A stretch of DNA of 64,000 nt from Caenorhabditis elegans (Eukaryota; Nematoda; Chromadorea; Rhabditida; Rhabditidae), in contig NC_003282.8 in assembly GCF_000002985.6 (NCBI RefSeq), forward strand, positions 434,001-498,000, written 5' to 3'. Shown here one piece after another: positions 1 to 14,917 of this stretch; the first letter of the stretch is position 1, and the number at the start of each line of letters is the position of its first letter. The notes below the pieces were generated by a model. That model saw nothing but the letters and a program-made list of their open reading frames with translations, was not told where the DNA came from and ran no database searches. Made by a program: the position numbers and the translations under genes.

Positions 1-124
1 CAAATACTAATTAACTGTTGCCCGTTTTCTAATGAAAGTTATTTAATTTATCTGCCAAGAGGAAAGTAACAATTTTGAAATGAACAGATGTTTTAAATTT
101 TGTTGAAAGCGTGCCCATTGTTAC

Positions 125-3100
125 CTGATCGAATTCTGCAAACTTTCCAGCTCTAAAAAAAACTTTAGTGAGTCCAAATTGAAAATCGTGTTGGTCAAGT
201 CCCAAAGCGCGGAACAAACATTTACAGAACATTCTAGGATCCAATTTTGACAGTTTTGGAGGTAATTTCTTCTGATAGCAAGCGTACAAATCTCCAAACC
301 CAGTTCTACTCGGAAATCCGTCTTGCATCAATTTCAGCACTGACGTCATTCCAGCACATTGCAACTGAGATAGGATAGCAGAACCATCAAATTCAAATGG
401 AATCATTTGATTATTCGGTTTAATGCATCTTACAAAGTGAGTTCCAGTTGATTCAAGTTTGATTAAAAGTGTGGAAAGTTGATTTTTGAACTTGGCACCT
501 ACTGAAAGGGCTTTCAATTTGCTTTTTGTTGGATATGCTGTGCTGCCAAACAGTGAGACAAGCAATCGTATTCTGAAAATTTAAACTCTCCTTTTGGATA
601 GAAATAGACAGTGCTTCTAATAGAGTTGTGAAAAAGGTTCACTCTATAAAAATTGAAATTACTAGAGAGTGTAGAAACAAAGAAGTTCGTGTCTACACTG
701 TCTACTTCTTCACATTTTCTAGTCCGTTACAAAAAATGAGTTTCTATTCCTCCAACTAGAACATTTTTTGGTTGACATTGGAATCATTTTAAGCATAACT
801 CCATAACATTGAAAAATTATAAAAAATTTATACACATTTCAATATTAGTTTTATTTGGTAATTACAGTCGATATTCTATTATCTAGAGCAAATTTAAAAA
901 CTCCACATTTAACGTACAATATGACAATTTTGGATCAAAAGACAACTTCGAATAGCTTTGGCTCCGAGAATTCCTTTGAAACTTCTTCAAAATTGTACAG
1001 ATCACTCATCTTTAATAGTTTTTAAAATTTACATTTGGACGTTTTAGAGTGATTATAAAAAATTTCCTTGCTCGCTCCACTTTTCGTAATTTATTAATTA
1101 GACTAAACGAAAACTTAACCAAATCCAATTACCTCAGAATATTTGGAAAGATAAGATATTTTTAGGATTACCGTATTCATAAAATCGTGTCCTTTTAATT
1201 AAAATTCTTGTTCAACAACTTATTATTTGAAAAAAGCCTAACTCCTGTTCTGTACTGAAATTGTTAATATTCGAAAAAGCTCACGTGGATTGCTCAATAA
1301 GAATTTGCAACGAATTATGCAATAAATCATCATTTTTTTCTACGAAATGCTTTGTTTCATAGCACACAGAACCGGCGTAATGTCGAATTAAAAGCCCCTC
1401 ATCGTCTCGTAGTTCCCGATGTGATTTGACTTTTGATTTTCGTGGAGTCTGAAAAATGCAACACCACTCTTTCCAGATGAATTTCATTAAATGAGTCCTA
1501 ACGGTTTGGGCGACTTTGAGCGTGTAGACTCAAAATGCGCTCTAATGAACGAATTTTGTAATGAAACTTCTCAAAAATTTTTCGAAAATTTTTTATGGCG
1601 GTTCAAGATTCCGAAAAAATTACACTGATTTTAGCTAAAATCTCAAATTTTGCCCACTTTTCCGTGTCGCATCTGCCCGAAGTTGACGTTTGTTTTTGAA
1701 TTTTCACCCATTATTGCATATATTGGTAGTCTATCTCAAATTATTTCTTTCATAAAGGTACATTTAAAGCTGATAGGTAACCAATTTTGATAATTTTTGG
1801 TTACCTATCGGCTTTAAACTTACTTTGATAAACGAAATTGAATGAGTTAAACTACCAAAATATACAATGAAGAATGATAATTCCAAAAGTTAACTACGGG
1901 CAGATGCGACTCAAAAAAGTGGGCAAAATTTGAGATTTTAGCTAAAGTCAGATTAATTTTCTCGAAATTTTCTAACCGCCATAAAACATTTTTCAAATTC
2001 GTTTATTTGAGCGCATTTTGAGTATATACGTTCAAAAGCGTCCAAACCGCTAGTCCTCCTTTAAGAACATAGTCTCTAGGTCATGGAAATCATTTATCGA
2101 AAAACAATTTTTTATTCTTTTTCTGCCATGCATTCCCAATAGTTTTGTTCTCAAACTAATAAATTGAATAATTGTTGTGTATGAAACACTACAGTTAGGA
2201 CTGGGACAACACGGTACGCGGCAATTGCCGGTTTTGGAAATTTTCTGCAACCGGCAATTGCCGGTTTTGTTAATTTTCGGCAATCGACACTTTCGGCAAT
2301 TGACGGAATTCCCAAAAATTCGATTGCCGGACGGCAATTGCCGCGCACCCCTGCACGGTATGAATTTTTAAAACTGAAGAACCAAAATTTTAAAATCTTC
2401 TTCAAAACAATACGAATGGTTTTATTGATAACTTTTTGGAAAAAAAATCAGGTTTCAAAACGTGTGAAGTCAAAAACTTACATCAAGTCTAAAGTGCTTT
2501 CGATTTTCTTCATGTGCTCTTTTTGTAAAACTCTTATAATTAGATGTTGGAAACTTTGCCTCTTCGTCGAGTAGATCAAAAAGTCCATTTCCTTTCAATT
2601 CAAATAACTCAATACAATCCTGATTGTCAATAAATTCAATTTTGCGAACATTCAAGCCCTCTTTCTCATACAATTCCTGTTCTTCTCGTAGAATTCTTTG
2701 ATTGAAAAAGTTTTGCAGTTTTTCATTGCAAAAGTTGATACAAAACTGCTCGAATGAGTTTTTAGCATAGAACTCGAATCCAGCAACATCCAGTACTCCA
2801 ACGAAATTAGTTGATTTTTCAAAAGGAATGCTGTCGTTTATTCGAGAGACAAGCCAATCAAACAGTTTTGAATAAATTGCTTTTGACAACGCATCACGTC
2901 CGGAACACGCTTCGTGGGGTTTAAGTGGGACACGGATTAGAGTCCCTCGAGCACCTCCTTTTGTTGTCTGAAGATGTACTATTAACTTACTAGGGAAGGG
3001 TTTGAAGGTGCCAGTGGCTTTTTGAAGGAGGCAACCTGTTTCATTCAAAAGACCATGTATTGAAACGGTACAATGGGTATTTTTAGATGCGAAATTTCAG

Positions 3101-6100
3101 AATTCGAGCATTCAAACATGCTCACTGTAGACTATCGGCGCAATATTGGGATGTTGGTGAGGACTGTGGTGGTTATTTTATTTGAAATAAATGTTTTTTT
3201 GTCGATTTAAACTCTTTGTATCTTTGAAGATATTTTAGAAACTTTTTGAAAAACACTATTTTGTTTTTGTAAAATTTGAAATTGGGTAGAGCATGAAAAA
3301 TTATCAGAAAAATTTTTTTTCAAAAAGGTTGGAAACTAGTTCTAGAATTACAAAAACAATAAAATAGACTAGAAATCATTTTTTTTTTAAACAACCTCAC
3401 CGACACCCCAATATAGGGTGTACGGTTAGTGCTGCAGTGAGCATCTTTGAATGCTCCCCCTGTGCTCAGTTCTGATATTTCGCAGCTAAAAACTTACATT
3501 GTACTGTTTCTCAGCATGGGATTTCACATGAAACAAGTTTCGCTCAAAAAGCCGCTGGCACCTTCAGACCCTTCCCTAGTTAGTTTTAGATGAAAGTAAT
3601 TTACATAGGTTAACATATAAATCTTCAAACGCTTTTTCAAATATTTTTCTATGTATTATATTTTAATTAAATAAGGAGTAATGGCTGTGGGTACTATAAA
3701 AAATCAGCTCAAAAATGGGCAAATTTTGTTGTTCTAGATTCTTCTTTCTGTGTAAACAAGTAGTTTTAGCAGACATTTTCGAGATGTTCTCAATTTACTT
3801 ATTGCTGAAATTGAGAATGTCTCGAAAACGGTTTAAAAGAGTAAATAAAGCCCACATTATTCGAAAAGAAATTCATTTCAAAAATCGAGCCCCGTAAATC
3901 GACACAAGCGCTACAGTAGTCATTTGAAAAATTTCTGTAGTTTTTCGCTACGAGATATTTTGCGCGTTCCATTTTCTAGGTCGCTCACCTGCATAATCCT
4001 TGCACACAATCCCATCTTCAACTCCATCGTTTCGAGACCCAAAAGCCTGGCAGCTTGAATTAAATCCTGCTCACTTCCATTGAAAACTTTACATCCACCT
4101 CTTGAATCATCCAAACTTTCCTCGAACTCAACATTTCCCAAGTGAAGAATTGCGGCGATTGTAGTCCAAATGAAATGTATTTCTTGTTCCGATAGTCCAG
4201 TTAATTTCAGAGCGTATTCTAACCGCTGAAAATCCGAAAAATCGTCCACCATTGAATCCTGGGTGAACTTGGGGTCCGATAGCCGATTTTTAGGGATTTT
4301 TGAAGTTGTACCAGATGAAGGATGAGTGAAGAAACCAATGAATCCACGTTTAAGGTACTACAATTGACAAATCCATTATTGCAGTTGATTGTAATTCATT
4401 CGTTTTAAACAAAATTGTATGAAAACCTACATTAAACTGATTAGGTTGACCTAATGCCAAGAATTTGAAAAGTTCCGGTGAACTTCCTGCAATCAGTTGA
4501 TAGAAAATATGATAATTACGTTCTCCAGCTGCTTGACGACATATTCTCGAAGTTTCCAGAAGATAATGTGAAACATAGCCACCTGCCACGTTTCCCTACA
4601 AAAAACCATGTGTTGACCGATTCATCAATGGTACTCACGGTATCCGCAAAATGAATTTGCACAAACTTCCCGAATCTACTCGAGTTATTGTTACGTAACG
4701 TTTTAGCATTTCCAAATGCTTCCAAAATTGGATTCGCTGAAAATTTTAAAGGAATAATTTTGATAGTTTTCAACACCAAAAACAACGTACTTTCCAACAA
4801 TCTCTTCTGAATCTCTCCGGCACCAGAACCCCAATTCTCACATAAATACCTCAAAACTGCTTTCTGTGATTCAGTTTTTCCTGCTCCTGATTCTCCAGAC
4901 ACAATAATCGATTGAGATTTACGATGTCTGATCATTTCTCGATAGGATTTATCGGCAATCGCAAAGATATGCGGCTCCTTCTGTCCAAGAGACTTTCCAC
5001 GATATTCCTTGATTTTTTGCAAGGAGTAAAATCCATCAATAGTTTGATATGGGTTAATTGATATGAGAATGTTGGCCACGTAGGACTGTAAATTTGAATT
5101 TAGTTCAAAGTTTAAAGTTGGCTAAAAGGTGGAGTAGCGCCTGTCAGGAAATTGTTAAAAACCACTCCTATGTTGCCGAAATGCCAAAATATCACGTTAA
5201 AACTGAGAAAACATTTTACATTTTTTTATTTTTTTGAGAAAACTATAGCATGTTCGAATCACTGCAATGTTTGAATAAGAACACTTGAAACATAAATAGA
5301 GCATAAAATTCGATGGAAATTTATTTAAACTGTTATTTTTTTCAATTTTCAAAAAATCATATGAAAATTAGAATTTTTTTAAAACAATTTTTCTACTATG
5401 ATATTTGGCCATTGTGGTGAGATAAAAATGTCTATTTAAAAAAACATACATAAATCTTTCCATTTTGATATCTCAATCTAATATTATTCAATAATGTTGC
5501 CTCATTCAAATGCATCAGTTGACAATTATCTTCCACGTGTCTTCTTGAGTCATCTTCGCAAGCCAAAACATCTTCAAAAACTCTTGTCACAGTATCACCA
5601 GTATTATCCAAAAGGCGAAGTGTGAATCCAGTTGCTGATAAATCAATTATACGGGCGGCACGGAACCCGTCTGTTGCATCTGTTATCCACACTGTTCTTC
5701 CATAGTCCGGAGGAGGCTGAGACACTGAAATCATGGAGCGACATTATGGATGGAGGTCTACTGTATTCAGTGTATTCAATGTATTCAATTGATATCTTGC
5801 CACGTTTTACTATCAATTGACTAATTATGGAATATTATCCAACAAATATCTACATCATTTTCAATATGCTACTCTTCATTAGCTCAAATATAATGTTGCA
5901 AAATATTATTTCAAACTGTAGTTATTATCTCGTTAGAAAAACTGCCACCTACAGTATTCTCAAAAAACAACATTCAGTTAAAAAAAATTAGGTACGATGC
6001 AGTTTTTGCATTGATAACTTGATAAAGTTTTTACTCAATTGTGAGGTTTCATTAAAGGTATATTACCGAAATTTTTAAATTTTTAAATGATTCCAAATTT

Positions 6101-6544
6101 TCCTCTGATTCCAAATTTCTGAAGTAAGTGAAAAAATTCAAAGACCTTTCCCTGATTTCATATTTCAGCTTGAAATCGCGACTTTAATTTGTGCAAGAGT
6201 TTTTTCAAACATCGAATTATCGCGAATAATATTTTGTAAGCCTCAAAATGACAAGAGAAGTTGAATAAAAAGTTACGATGTGACCAAGACAAACATTGTG
6301 AAAATGAATAAAAAAGTTGAAAACATTGTTTTAAAAACAAACCATTTATTCCAACTTTTTCAGCTCTTCTCTCAGTTTTCTTAGGATCCACAATGTCACG
6401 TGGAATTGTTTTCGGCTCAAATGTCCCAATGCCACGTGACTTTTGGGAAGAAGACTGAGCCGATGTTTTCAAAATTTCCGGAGGCGGTTTAGGAGGTTCC
6501 GAATTTTCTGTGATTTGATGTTTTTTGTTCAACGTTCGTAGCAT
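125..6544 (-). CDS. hum-8: Myosin VI heavy chain, N-terminal extension plus motor domain (partial, continues off the left edge)
   Basis: This is an unconventional actin-based motor of the myosin VI class, which moves toward actin minus ends. Exons in transcription order are 6544-6343, 5724-5450, 5085-4791, 4736-4639, 4595-4431, 4357-3989, 2967-2482, 1448-1285 and 572-125. Together they give 834 codons in one frame. Visible motifs are the P-loop GESGAGKT, switch [10 protein letters not shown], switch II DVAGFE, and the converter region ending [13 protein letters not shown] threonine ([11 protein letters not shown]) sits where myosin VI has its TEDS phosphosite. The order and wording of blocks follow myosin VI, not myosin II or V. 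The lever arm, the reverse-gear insert and the cargo tail lie outside the window. A proline/serine-rich extension of 67 residues precedes the usual start; a second in-frame ATG at 5734 would skip it. The symbol comes from memory of the C. elegans locus and is less certain than the family call. Confidence 0.93.
573..1284. other. Myosin intron, no element recognised
   Basis: This AT-rich intron lies between the last two visible myosin exons. The donor at its high end is GTGAGC and the acceptor at its low end is TTTTCAG. I see no conserved reading frame, RNA gene or clear inverted repeat in it. Confidence 0.7.
1494..2058. mobile_element. Long inverted-repeat element in a myosin intron
   Basis: Two arms of roughly 230 bases face each other. 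The left arm begins near 1494 (TCCTAACGGTTTGGGCGA) and the right arm ends near 2058 with the diverged reverse complement. Shared inner blocks include CAAATTTTGCCCACTTTT and CGCATCTGCCCG. The centre (about 1757-1830) holds a second palindrome built on GGTTACCTATCGGCTTTAAA. It has no coding capacity, so it looks like a non-autonomous foldback or MITE-type element. It starts only about 45 bases from the acceptor side of a myosin exon. Confidence 0.75.
2203..2356. repeat. CGGCAATTGCCG-type palindromic repeat
   Basis: The block is dense in GCAATTGCCG and GGCAATCG words, several of them self-complementary, and ends with GCCGCGCACCCCTG. That ending recurs at the edges of the CGGCAAA-type repeats elsewhere in the window, so this is probably a related subfamily. 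It lies in the same myosin intron as the inverted-repeat element just before it. Confidence 0.65.
2990..3579. mobile_element. Palindromic MITE with TTA target duplication
   Basis: The terminal inverted repeats are CTAGGGAAGGGT... on the left and ...CCCTTCCCTAG on the right. The arms stay complementary for about 180 bases on each side (for example AAGGTGCCAGTGGC against GCCGCTGGCACCTT). Both ends are flanked by TTA (2987-2989 and 3580-3582), the expected target-site duplication of PIF/Harbinger-type (Tourist-like) elements. It has no open frame of its own. Its left end is 23 bases from the acceptor boundary of a myosin exon at 2967. Confidence 0.8.
3880..3968. repeat. GTAAATCGACACAAGCGCTACAG repeat, one copy
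   Basis: This copy contains CGACACAAGCGCTACAGTAG and then TTCGCTACGAGATATTTTGC. The same sequence recurs at 20515-20590 (opposite orientation) and 20698-20800, so it is a dispersed family. It sits in a myosin intron and stops about 15 bases before the splice donor of the exon at 3989-4357. Confidence 0.75.
5124..5415. mobile_element. AAAGGTGGAGTAGCGCC-type MITE, degraded at one end
   Basis: The left end reads AAAGGTGGAGTAGCGCC, the same terminal sequence as the complete element at 53797-54062. The internal AT-rich body with a methionine-poor TTTTTT/AAAATT pattern and the block GATATTTGGCCATTGTGG also match that element. The right terminus is not recognisable. It lies in the intron between the first two exons of the myosin motor. 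Confidence 0.65.
5725..6342. other. First myosin intron, with an alternative start codon at its end
   Basis: This 618-base AT-rich intron joins the N-terminal extension exon to the first motor exon in phase 1. At its very end an ATG (5734-5732) is in frame with the motor and overlaps the acceptor TTTCAG. A transcript starting inside this intron could therefore encode a myosin without the extension. No repeat or RNA gene was recognised. Confidence 0.55.
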
Positions 6545-6844
6545 TTGTTTTTCTGGAAAAAGTAATTTTTTGTAAGTAAAAAGTTGTCGAAAAAAATTGC
6601 AATAAGGACATGATGATGTGAGAATAGGGTGGAAAATTGTGTTCGATGTGTTGACTAACATGTCAAATTTCATGAGAAAATAGTGTGTGATTGGCGAAAT
6701 CAGACACAAGAGTACACATCAACAGAGGCACCTGCGAGCACCTTCGGTTTCACTGATAAGGAAATTGATAAGACTCACTTTTTGAAAAAAAAAATTGGAA
6801 TTTAGTTTTTTTGTTGAAATTTTATGGCGAATTTAACATCTTAA

Positions 6845-8660
6845 CCGGGGGTGTGCGGCAGGGGTGTGCGGCAAATCTCAAAATTTGCCGAGCTCGGCAA
6901 ATTCGGCAAATTCGGCAAATTTGCCGTGCTTAACAAACTCGGATAAATTTGATATTTTTTATGTTTTTTGGAGCACCAAAACTACTGAATTCTTAACACA
7001 CATCTGGTTTCTGAATAAGTTCCGCGTAGTATGTCTGTTTAAGCATCAAAATAGCTTAATTTTGTGTCATTTTACTAAATTTTTGGCTAAAAAATCAATA
7101 GTTTTAGTCAAAATTGTACTGTCAAATTTTTGACGTGTGCGGCAAATTTCGAAATTTGCCGAGCTCGGCAAATTCGGCAAATCTACTTTTTTGAAATTTG
7201 CCGTGCTCGGCAAATTCGGCAAATTTGCCGAGCTCGGCAAACGGCAAATTCGGCAAATTCGGCAAATTTGCCGCACACCCCTGGTGTGCGGCAATCTCAA
7301 AATTTGCCGTGCTTAACAAAATCCAAAAAATGTGATATTTTTTGCTGTTTTTTGGAGCGCCACAACTACTGAACTCTGAACAAACATTTGGTATCTGAAT
7401 ACCGTATTTCTTCTATTAGTATGACTGCAATGCCATTTTTCGATGGTCTTCCCGCTTGCAATACTAATAGGGAGTGCAATACTAATTTTCAGAACATTTT
7501 TTTTGACTTTGAGCTTACTAGTTTTTTCTGAATAAACTCGAATCTTATGTAAAAATTCAGAAAATATGATTTTAATTGTAACATATAAGCTTAAAAATTT
7601 CAATCTCAAAAAAATTTCAATTTCAAAAATTTCAATGTTGTGAGAAACTGTTGCAAAATAGGCAAAAAATGTTGTTGAAATCCTCAAATTGGCGAGACGG
7701 GTTTGCAATAAAAAAGTAAACGCAAGACTATTAGGGAGTGTAATACTAATTTTCGGAGGGTCTCCGAGGGGTAATACTAATAGGGAGTGCAAGTCTAATA
7801 GGGAGACCATACTAATAGAGGAAATACGGTAAGTTCTGTGTCGTGTATCTGTTTAAACATCGAAATAACTTAATTTTGTGTCCTTTTACTACAGTTTTGG
7901 GGACGAAATCAATAGTTTCGGTCAAAACTGCAATGTTAAATTTTTGATATGTGCGGCAAATTTCGAAATTTGCTGCTCGGCAAATTCGGCAAATCTTCTT
8001 TTTTGAAATTTTCCGTGTTCGGCAAACGGCAAATTCGGCAAATTTGTCGCCCACCGCTGACCTCTCCAGAAGTGTGCGGCAATCTCAAAATTTGCCGAGC
8101 TTGGCGAATTCGGCAAGTTCGGCAAATTTGCCGTGCTTAAAAGTGGTGTAGTCTAACTTTTTAAAAATTACTTTATGAGACTAAAAATTGTCTGAAAACG
8201 CTGAATTTCATACTGACCCTTCTGTAAAACTTCTCAAAAAAAGTTATGGTCAAAAAAAAGTTAAAAAGTTATAATTTACAAAATCTCTTCGTCCATCGAC
8301 TTTAAAATACTCAAGTCGAGTTGAAAACGCAAGATTTGAATTAACTGGTATAGCCAGTTGGCCAAATTTACAGTGCACGACAAATTCGGCAAGTTCGGTA
8401 AATTTGCCGAGCTTAACAAACTCCTAAAATGTTATATTTTTCAAAGTCTTTAGAGCACCAAAACTACTGAATTCTTAACACACATCTGGTTTCCAAACAA
8501 GTTCCGTGTAGTGTGTCTTCTTCAACATCAAAACAGCTCAATTTTGTGCCATTTTACAAAATTTTTGAGGACAAAATCAATAGTTTCGGCTAAAATTGTA
8601 TTGTCAATTTTTGATGTTTGCGGTAAATTTGGTAAATTTGCCCCACACCCCTGATCCCCA
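6845..8660. repeat. Tandem cluster of CGGCAAATTTGCCG-type repeat copies
   Basis: At least three related units follow one another. Each has edges of GGCAAATTCGGCAAATTTGCC words and a body containing CAAAACTACTGAATTCTTAA, TCTGGTTTC, TTAATTTTGTGTC and AAAATCAATAGTTT. The bodies lie at about 6950-7130, 7310-7950 (interrupted by an insertion) and 8410-8620. Several edges read GTGTGCGGCAAAT or its reverse complement ending CACCCCTG. No protein-coding frame runs through the cluster. It fills the space between the divergent myosin and L55 genes. Confidence 0.85.
7402..7829. mobile_element. Nested TA-inserted MITE (CCGTATTTC ends)
   Basis: The inverted ends are CCGTATTTCTTCTATTAGTA on the left and its complement TACTAATAGAGGAAATACGG on the right. 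Each side is flanked by TA. Aligning the interrupted repeat with its neighbour copy at about 7010 shows an undisturbed TCTGAATAAGTTCC there, while here TCTGAATA and TAAGTTC flank the insert. That is direct evidence for insertion with TA duplication, as in Tc1/mariner-type elements. Inside are further copies of CTAATAGGGAGTG. It does not encode a transposase. Confidence 0.85.
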
Positions 8661-9996
8661 CACACTTATTTAACATTTGTGAATAATAGGCGGATCATAG
8701 TTGGCCACTTTTTTCAATTTTCCAAAAAAATCGAAAACTTTATTAAAGGTCAAAATTCCCCGATAATTTAGTTACTGTAGCTTCAAAATCCACAAACACC
8801 GTGTGCAATAAATACACGTAAATTCACGGAAACTTGCGGGCTTTTAATCAAATGGTAAGCGGAAACTCAACTTTCAATACGGCGTCCTGCGCGTGAAATG
8901 CGCTAAATTGGAAGAGGAGACCCAAAAAAACAAAACCTATTCCAACTTTTTATACTGTAGTTTGTCTTCAGTAAGCAGCATCTTGAAAACTATGGAAGAT
9001 ATGAAAAACTTTTCAACTAGAAAACTAAAGTTGATAATGTAGCCAACATTTCTCAGTTAAGAACTTTTTCGTAAGTGAAGCCATTGAGTAGTTACAACAG
9101 TGGTAATGTATGCGCAATGGGATTTTATCAAAAACGTAGTACTTGTGTTTTTAAGTGCGTATATCTTTTTAAATAATAAAAGAATTAAAAAAAGTAAAAT
9201 CAAGAATTGTAGTGTTTTGTATGCTGAGCATTTCTTCGGCTAAAAGTTTTTTGATATCTATGCTCACGAGAGAGCTATGCTCTTTTGGAAAACGTACAAG
9301 TTAAATTCCTTGATATAACCTCGCTAGCTGTTATAGATCATAACTCAGTAACCAGTGACGGAATCAAAAAACGCTAAACTAATGAAATGTTCAAAATTGT
9401 TCAAATATTATTTTCATAATTGACTGCTTCCTGTTTTATTTCTTATTCGCAAAGTTACGCACGTTTAAATAATATTTATCGTGATTTCTGGTATATTGAA
9501 CTACAAAAATTAAAATTGTTATTGAAAATCTTATTGAACAATCCATTTTTCATTCAATTTTAATATTTTTTTCAAACGTAAATTAGCAAGAATTTGAAGC
9601 TTTGTTCAAAATCTTCCGTTTTTCGCCGCTTTTCACGTTTTGAGCGAAAGAGCGTGCGCAAGTGAGAGGTGAAAGATGACGAGAGCGACTTGCTTGCGCG
9701 TTTCACCCGCAGGAGGCCGTGTATAAACTTTATATATACTATAAAGTTTGTTTACCGTTTCGAATCAGTTCCTTTATCTTTTTCAATAATTTCTCGCATT
9801 TTTCTCATTTCTTATTTTAATTTTATTTGCATTTGCCGCGTAAGTGACACGAAAAGTGAGCGCCGCAAACGCGCTCCGCTGAGAATTTGTTTGTGCACTC
9901 CTCTCGAATAAGTCAAAAATACACGTCTTTATTAAAACTTATTGATTTTTCAGTGTATTCCTGTGATTTTTCTTGAATTTCTAAATGTTTTTGCAG
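8661..9996. other. Intergenic region upstream of the L55 gene
   Basis: The first kilobase is AT-rich without recognised features. From about 9590 to 9910 the sequence becomes richer in GCGC and GTGAG words, which is where a promoter or outron of the plus-strand L55 gene would lie. The region ends with the acceptor TTTTTGCAG directly against the ATG. A second acceptor-like TTTTTCAG lies at about 9952. I cannot point to a transcription start site. Confidence 0.5.
9991..9996 (+). promoter_or_regulatory. Probable trans-splice acceptor of the L55 gene
   Basis: The sequence TTTTTGCAG ends immediately before the start codon, with no 5' untranslated base between. This is the usual position of a spliced-leader acceptor in nematode genes. 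It also fixes the ATG at 9997 as the start. Confidence 0.6.
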
Positions 9997-10696
9997 ATGA
10001 ACACTCAAATTTCCATGCGAAACTTGCTAACAAGCTGCTCAAAAGCCATCACAGCAGGTTAGTAAAGGAAAAAGGTCGAAAAATATCATTTGAAGGTTAT
10101 TTTCAAAAAAAAAACGTGGCAGAACATTTTTCGTACAACATTTTTCATGTGAAAATTGCAATTACTATTATTTCCATTCATTTCTCCTCAAAATCAGACT
10201 TTTTATAAACCATTTCCCCCTTCCTCTCCCTAAATCAAAATCACTATTCCCGCGTGAATTTCACATTTTCAGAGAGAAATAATGCGTGGAGAGCAAGTTT
10301 GGGAAAAATCAGCCGTCGAGACTACTTGCATCGGTACCAAGTTAAATTTATCCGTCCGGATGGTTCGACAATCATGGTTCCCGCCGCTGAACCGAGACAG
10401 GTTGCTTTTTGAAAAATACATATTTAATTGCAGTTTTTATATTTAATCAGTTTTTTAATTGTACATATTTTCAGACATTCCAATCTGCCGTCGACCTCAA
10501 ACAGTTGAGCGAGGATGAACGACGACAACGGCTGGCTGCTCGTAAACCAAAAGCCAAGATCACAAAAACAGTAATTATATAATTAACGATTTCAAATTAA
10601 AAATGGTTTTTTCAGGAAGTTATCGATGACACCTTCGATGAGTCGGAGTATATGAAGTTTTGGTCGGCACCCGGGCAGAAATCCACGAAAAAATAA
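9997..10696 (+). CDS. mrpl-55: Mitochondrial ribosomal protein L55 (bL... large-subunit component mL55)
   Basis: The exons are 9997-10057, 10273-10400, 10475-10570 and 10616-10696. They make 121 residues in a consistent frame, close to the length of the animal family. The first about 22 residues (MNTQISMRNLLTSCSKAITA) are rich in Ser/Thr with basic residues and few acids, as in a mitochondrial import signal. The core holds RRDYLHRYQVKFIRPDGSTI and AAEPRQ, then a basic stretch with LSEDERRQRLAARKPKAK. This matches the L55 pattern of Y-x-V-x-x-x-PDGSTI followed by P-L-D-L...L-x-x-E-R-R-x-R. The protein would be a structural part of the mitochondrial large ribosomal subunit. The dpm-1 gene follows on the same strand about 1 kb away, so a shared operon is possible but not shown. 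Confidence 0.85.
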
Positions 10697-14246
<3,550 letters not shown>

Positions 14247-14429
14247 ATTCTGTGATATAATTTGTATTCATTTTACTATTTTTAATTTAAATTTTAAGAA
14301 TTAAAATTTCTGAGAGTTTTATAGCCAGAGCGCTTCATTGTACGTTTTCCAAATTTTTTTATTATGACCTTGGGGATTCCTATTTATATTGTTTCCAAAC
14401 ATTCTTGTTTAAATTATATTTTTTCTTCG

Positions 14430-14435
14430 AATAAA
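14430..14435 (+). terminator. Polyadenylation signal for dpm-1
   Basis: AATAAA lies about 185 bases after the dpm-1 stop codon in AT-rich DNA, a plausible 3' end for this gene. Confidence 0.55.
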
Positions 14436-14499
14436 TCGTTATAATATTTTTTAAGATGCCAACAAAATTGGAAACAATTTGTGCACAAATGTTCTGGTT

Positions 14500-14790
14500 G
14501 GCTAAGTGTCAAGTTGCCGAATAATTAAAGCTCGGCAAATGCCGAAAAATAGAAGAAATATGTATCCAATTTTCAAAAAGAGATTAAAATTTTCAGATTA
14601 TCCAGTGTTGGGAGTTAAAAATGTTATATTTTTGTACCAATATCTCGGCAAATCGGTCCAGTTTTCCAGGGCGCTTTCAACGTCTTTCAACGACTACCCC
14701 CGAGCTGTGAATTGTGCCCTGGAAAGCTGGCGATGAGCGGCAAACTCCAGAAAAAAAAGTGGGTGTGTGTGCCGCACACTGCCGTACTCT
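14500..14790. repeat. Degenerate CGGCAAA-type repeat
   Basis: Scattered words such as GTTGCCGAATAATTAAAGCT, CTCGGCAAATGCCG, GAGCGGCAAACTCC and GTGCCGCACACTGCCG mark an old copy of the CGGCAAA family. Inside it (about 14660-14732) TTTCCAGGGC and GCCCTGGAAA form a hairpin. Confidence 0.55.
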
Positions 14791-14824
14791 GTTGCACATT
14801 TCTGTGCATTTCTGAGTCACTATT

Positions 14825-14905
14825 TTTGGTGAACGGCCAGAGTCACTATATTTGGTGAACGGCCCAAATATAGTGACTCTGGCCGTTCACCAAGAACAGT
14901 GACTG
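14825..14905. repeat. Palindrome on TCACTATATTTGGTGAACGG
   Basis: The unit AGAGTCACTATATTTGGTGA occurs directly before its reverse complement, AAATATAGTGACTCTGGCCGTTCACCA. The short block can fold into a hairpin. Confidence 0.7.
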
Positions 14906-14917
14906 TCTCGGTAGACG

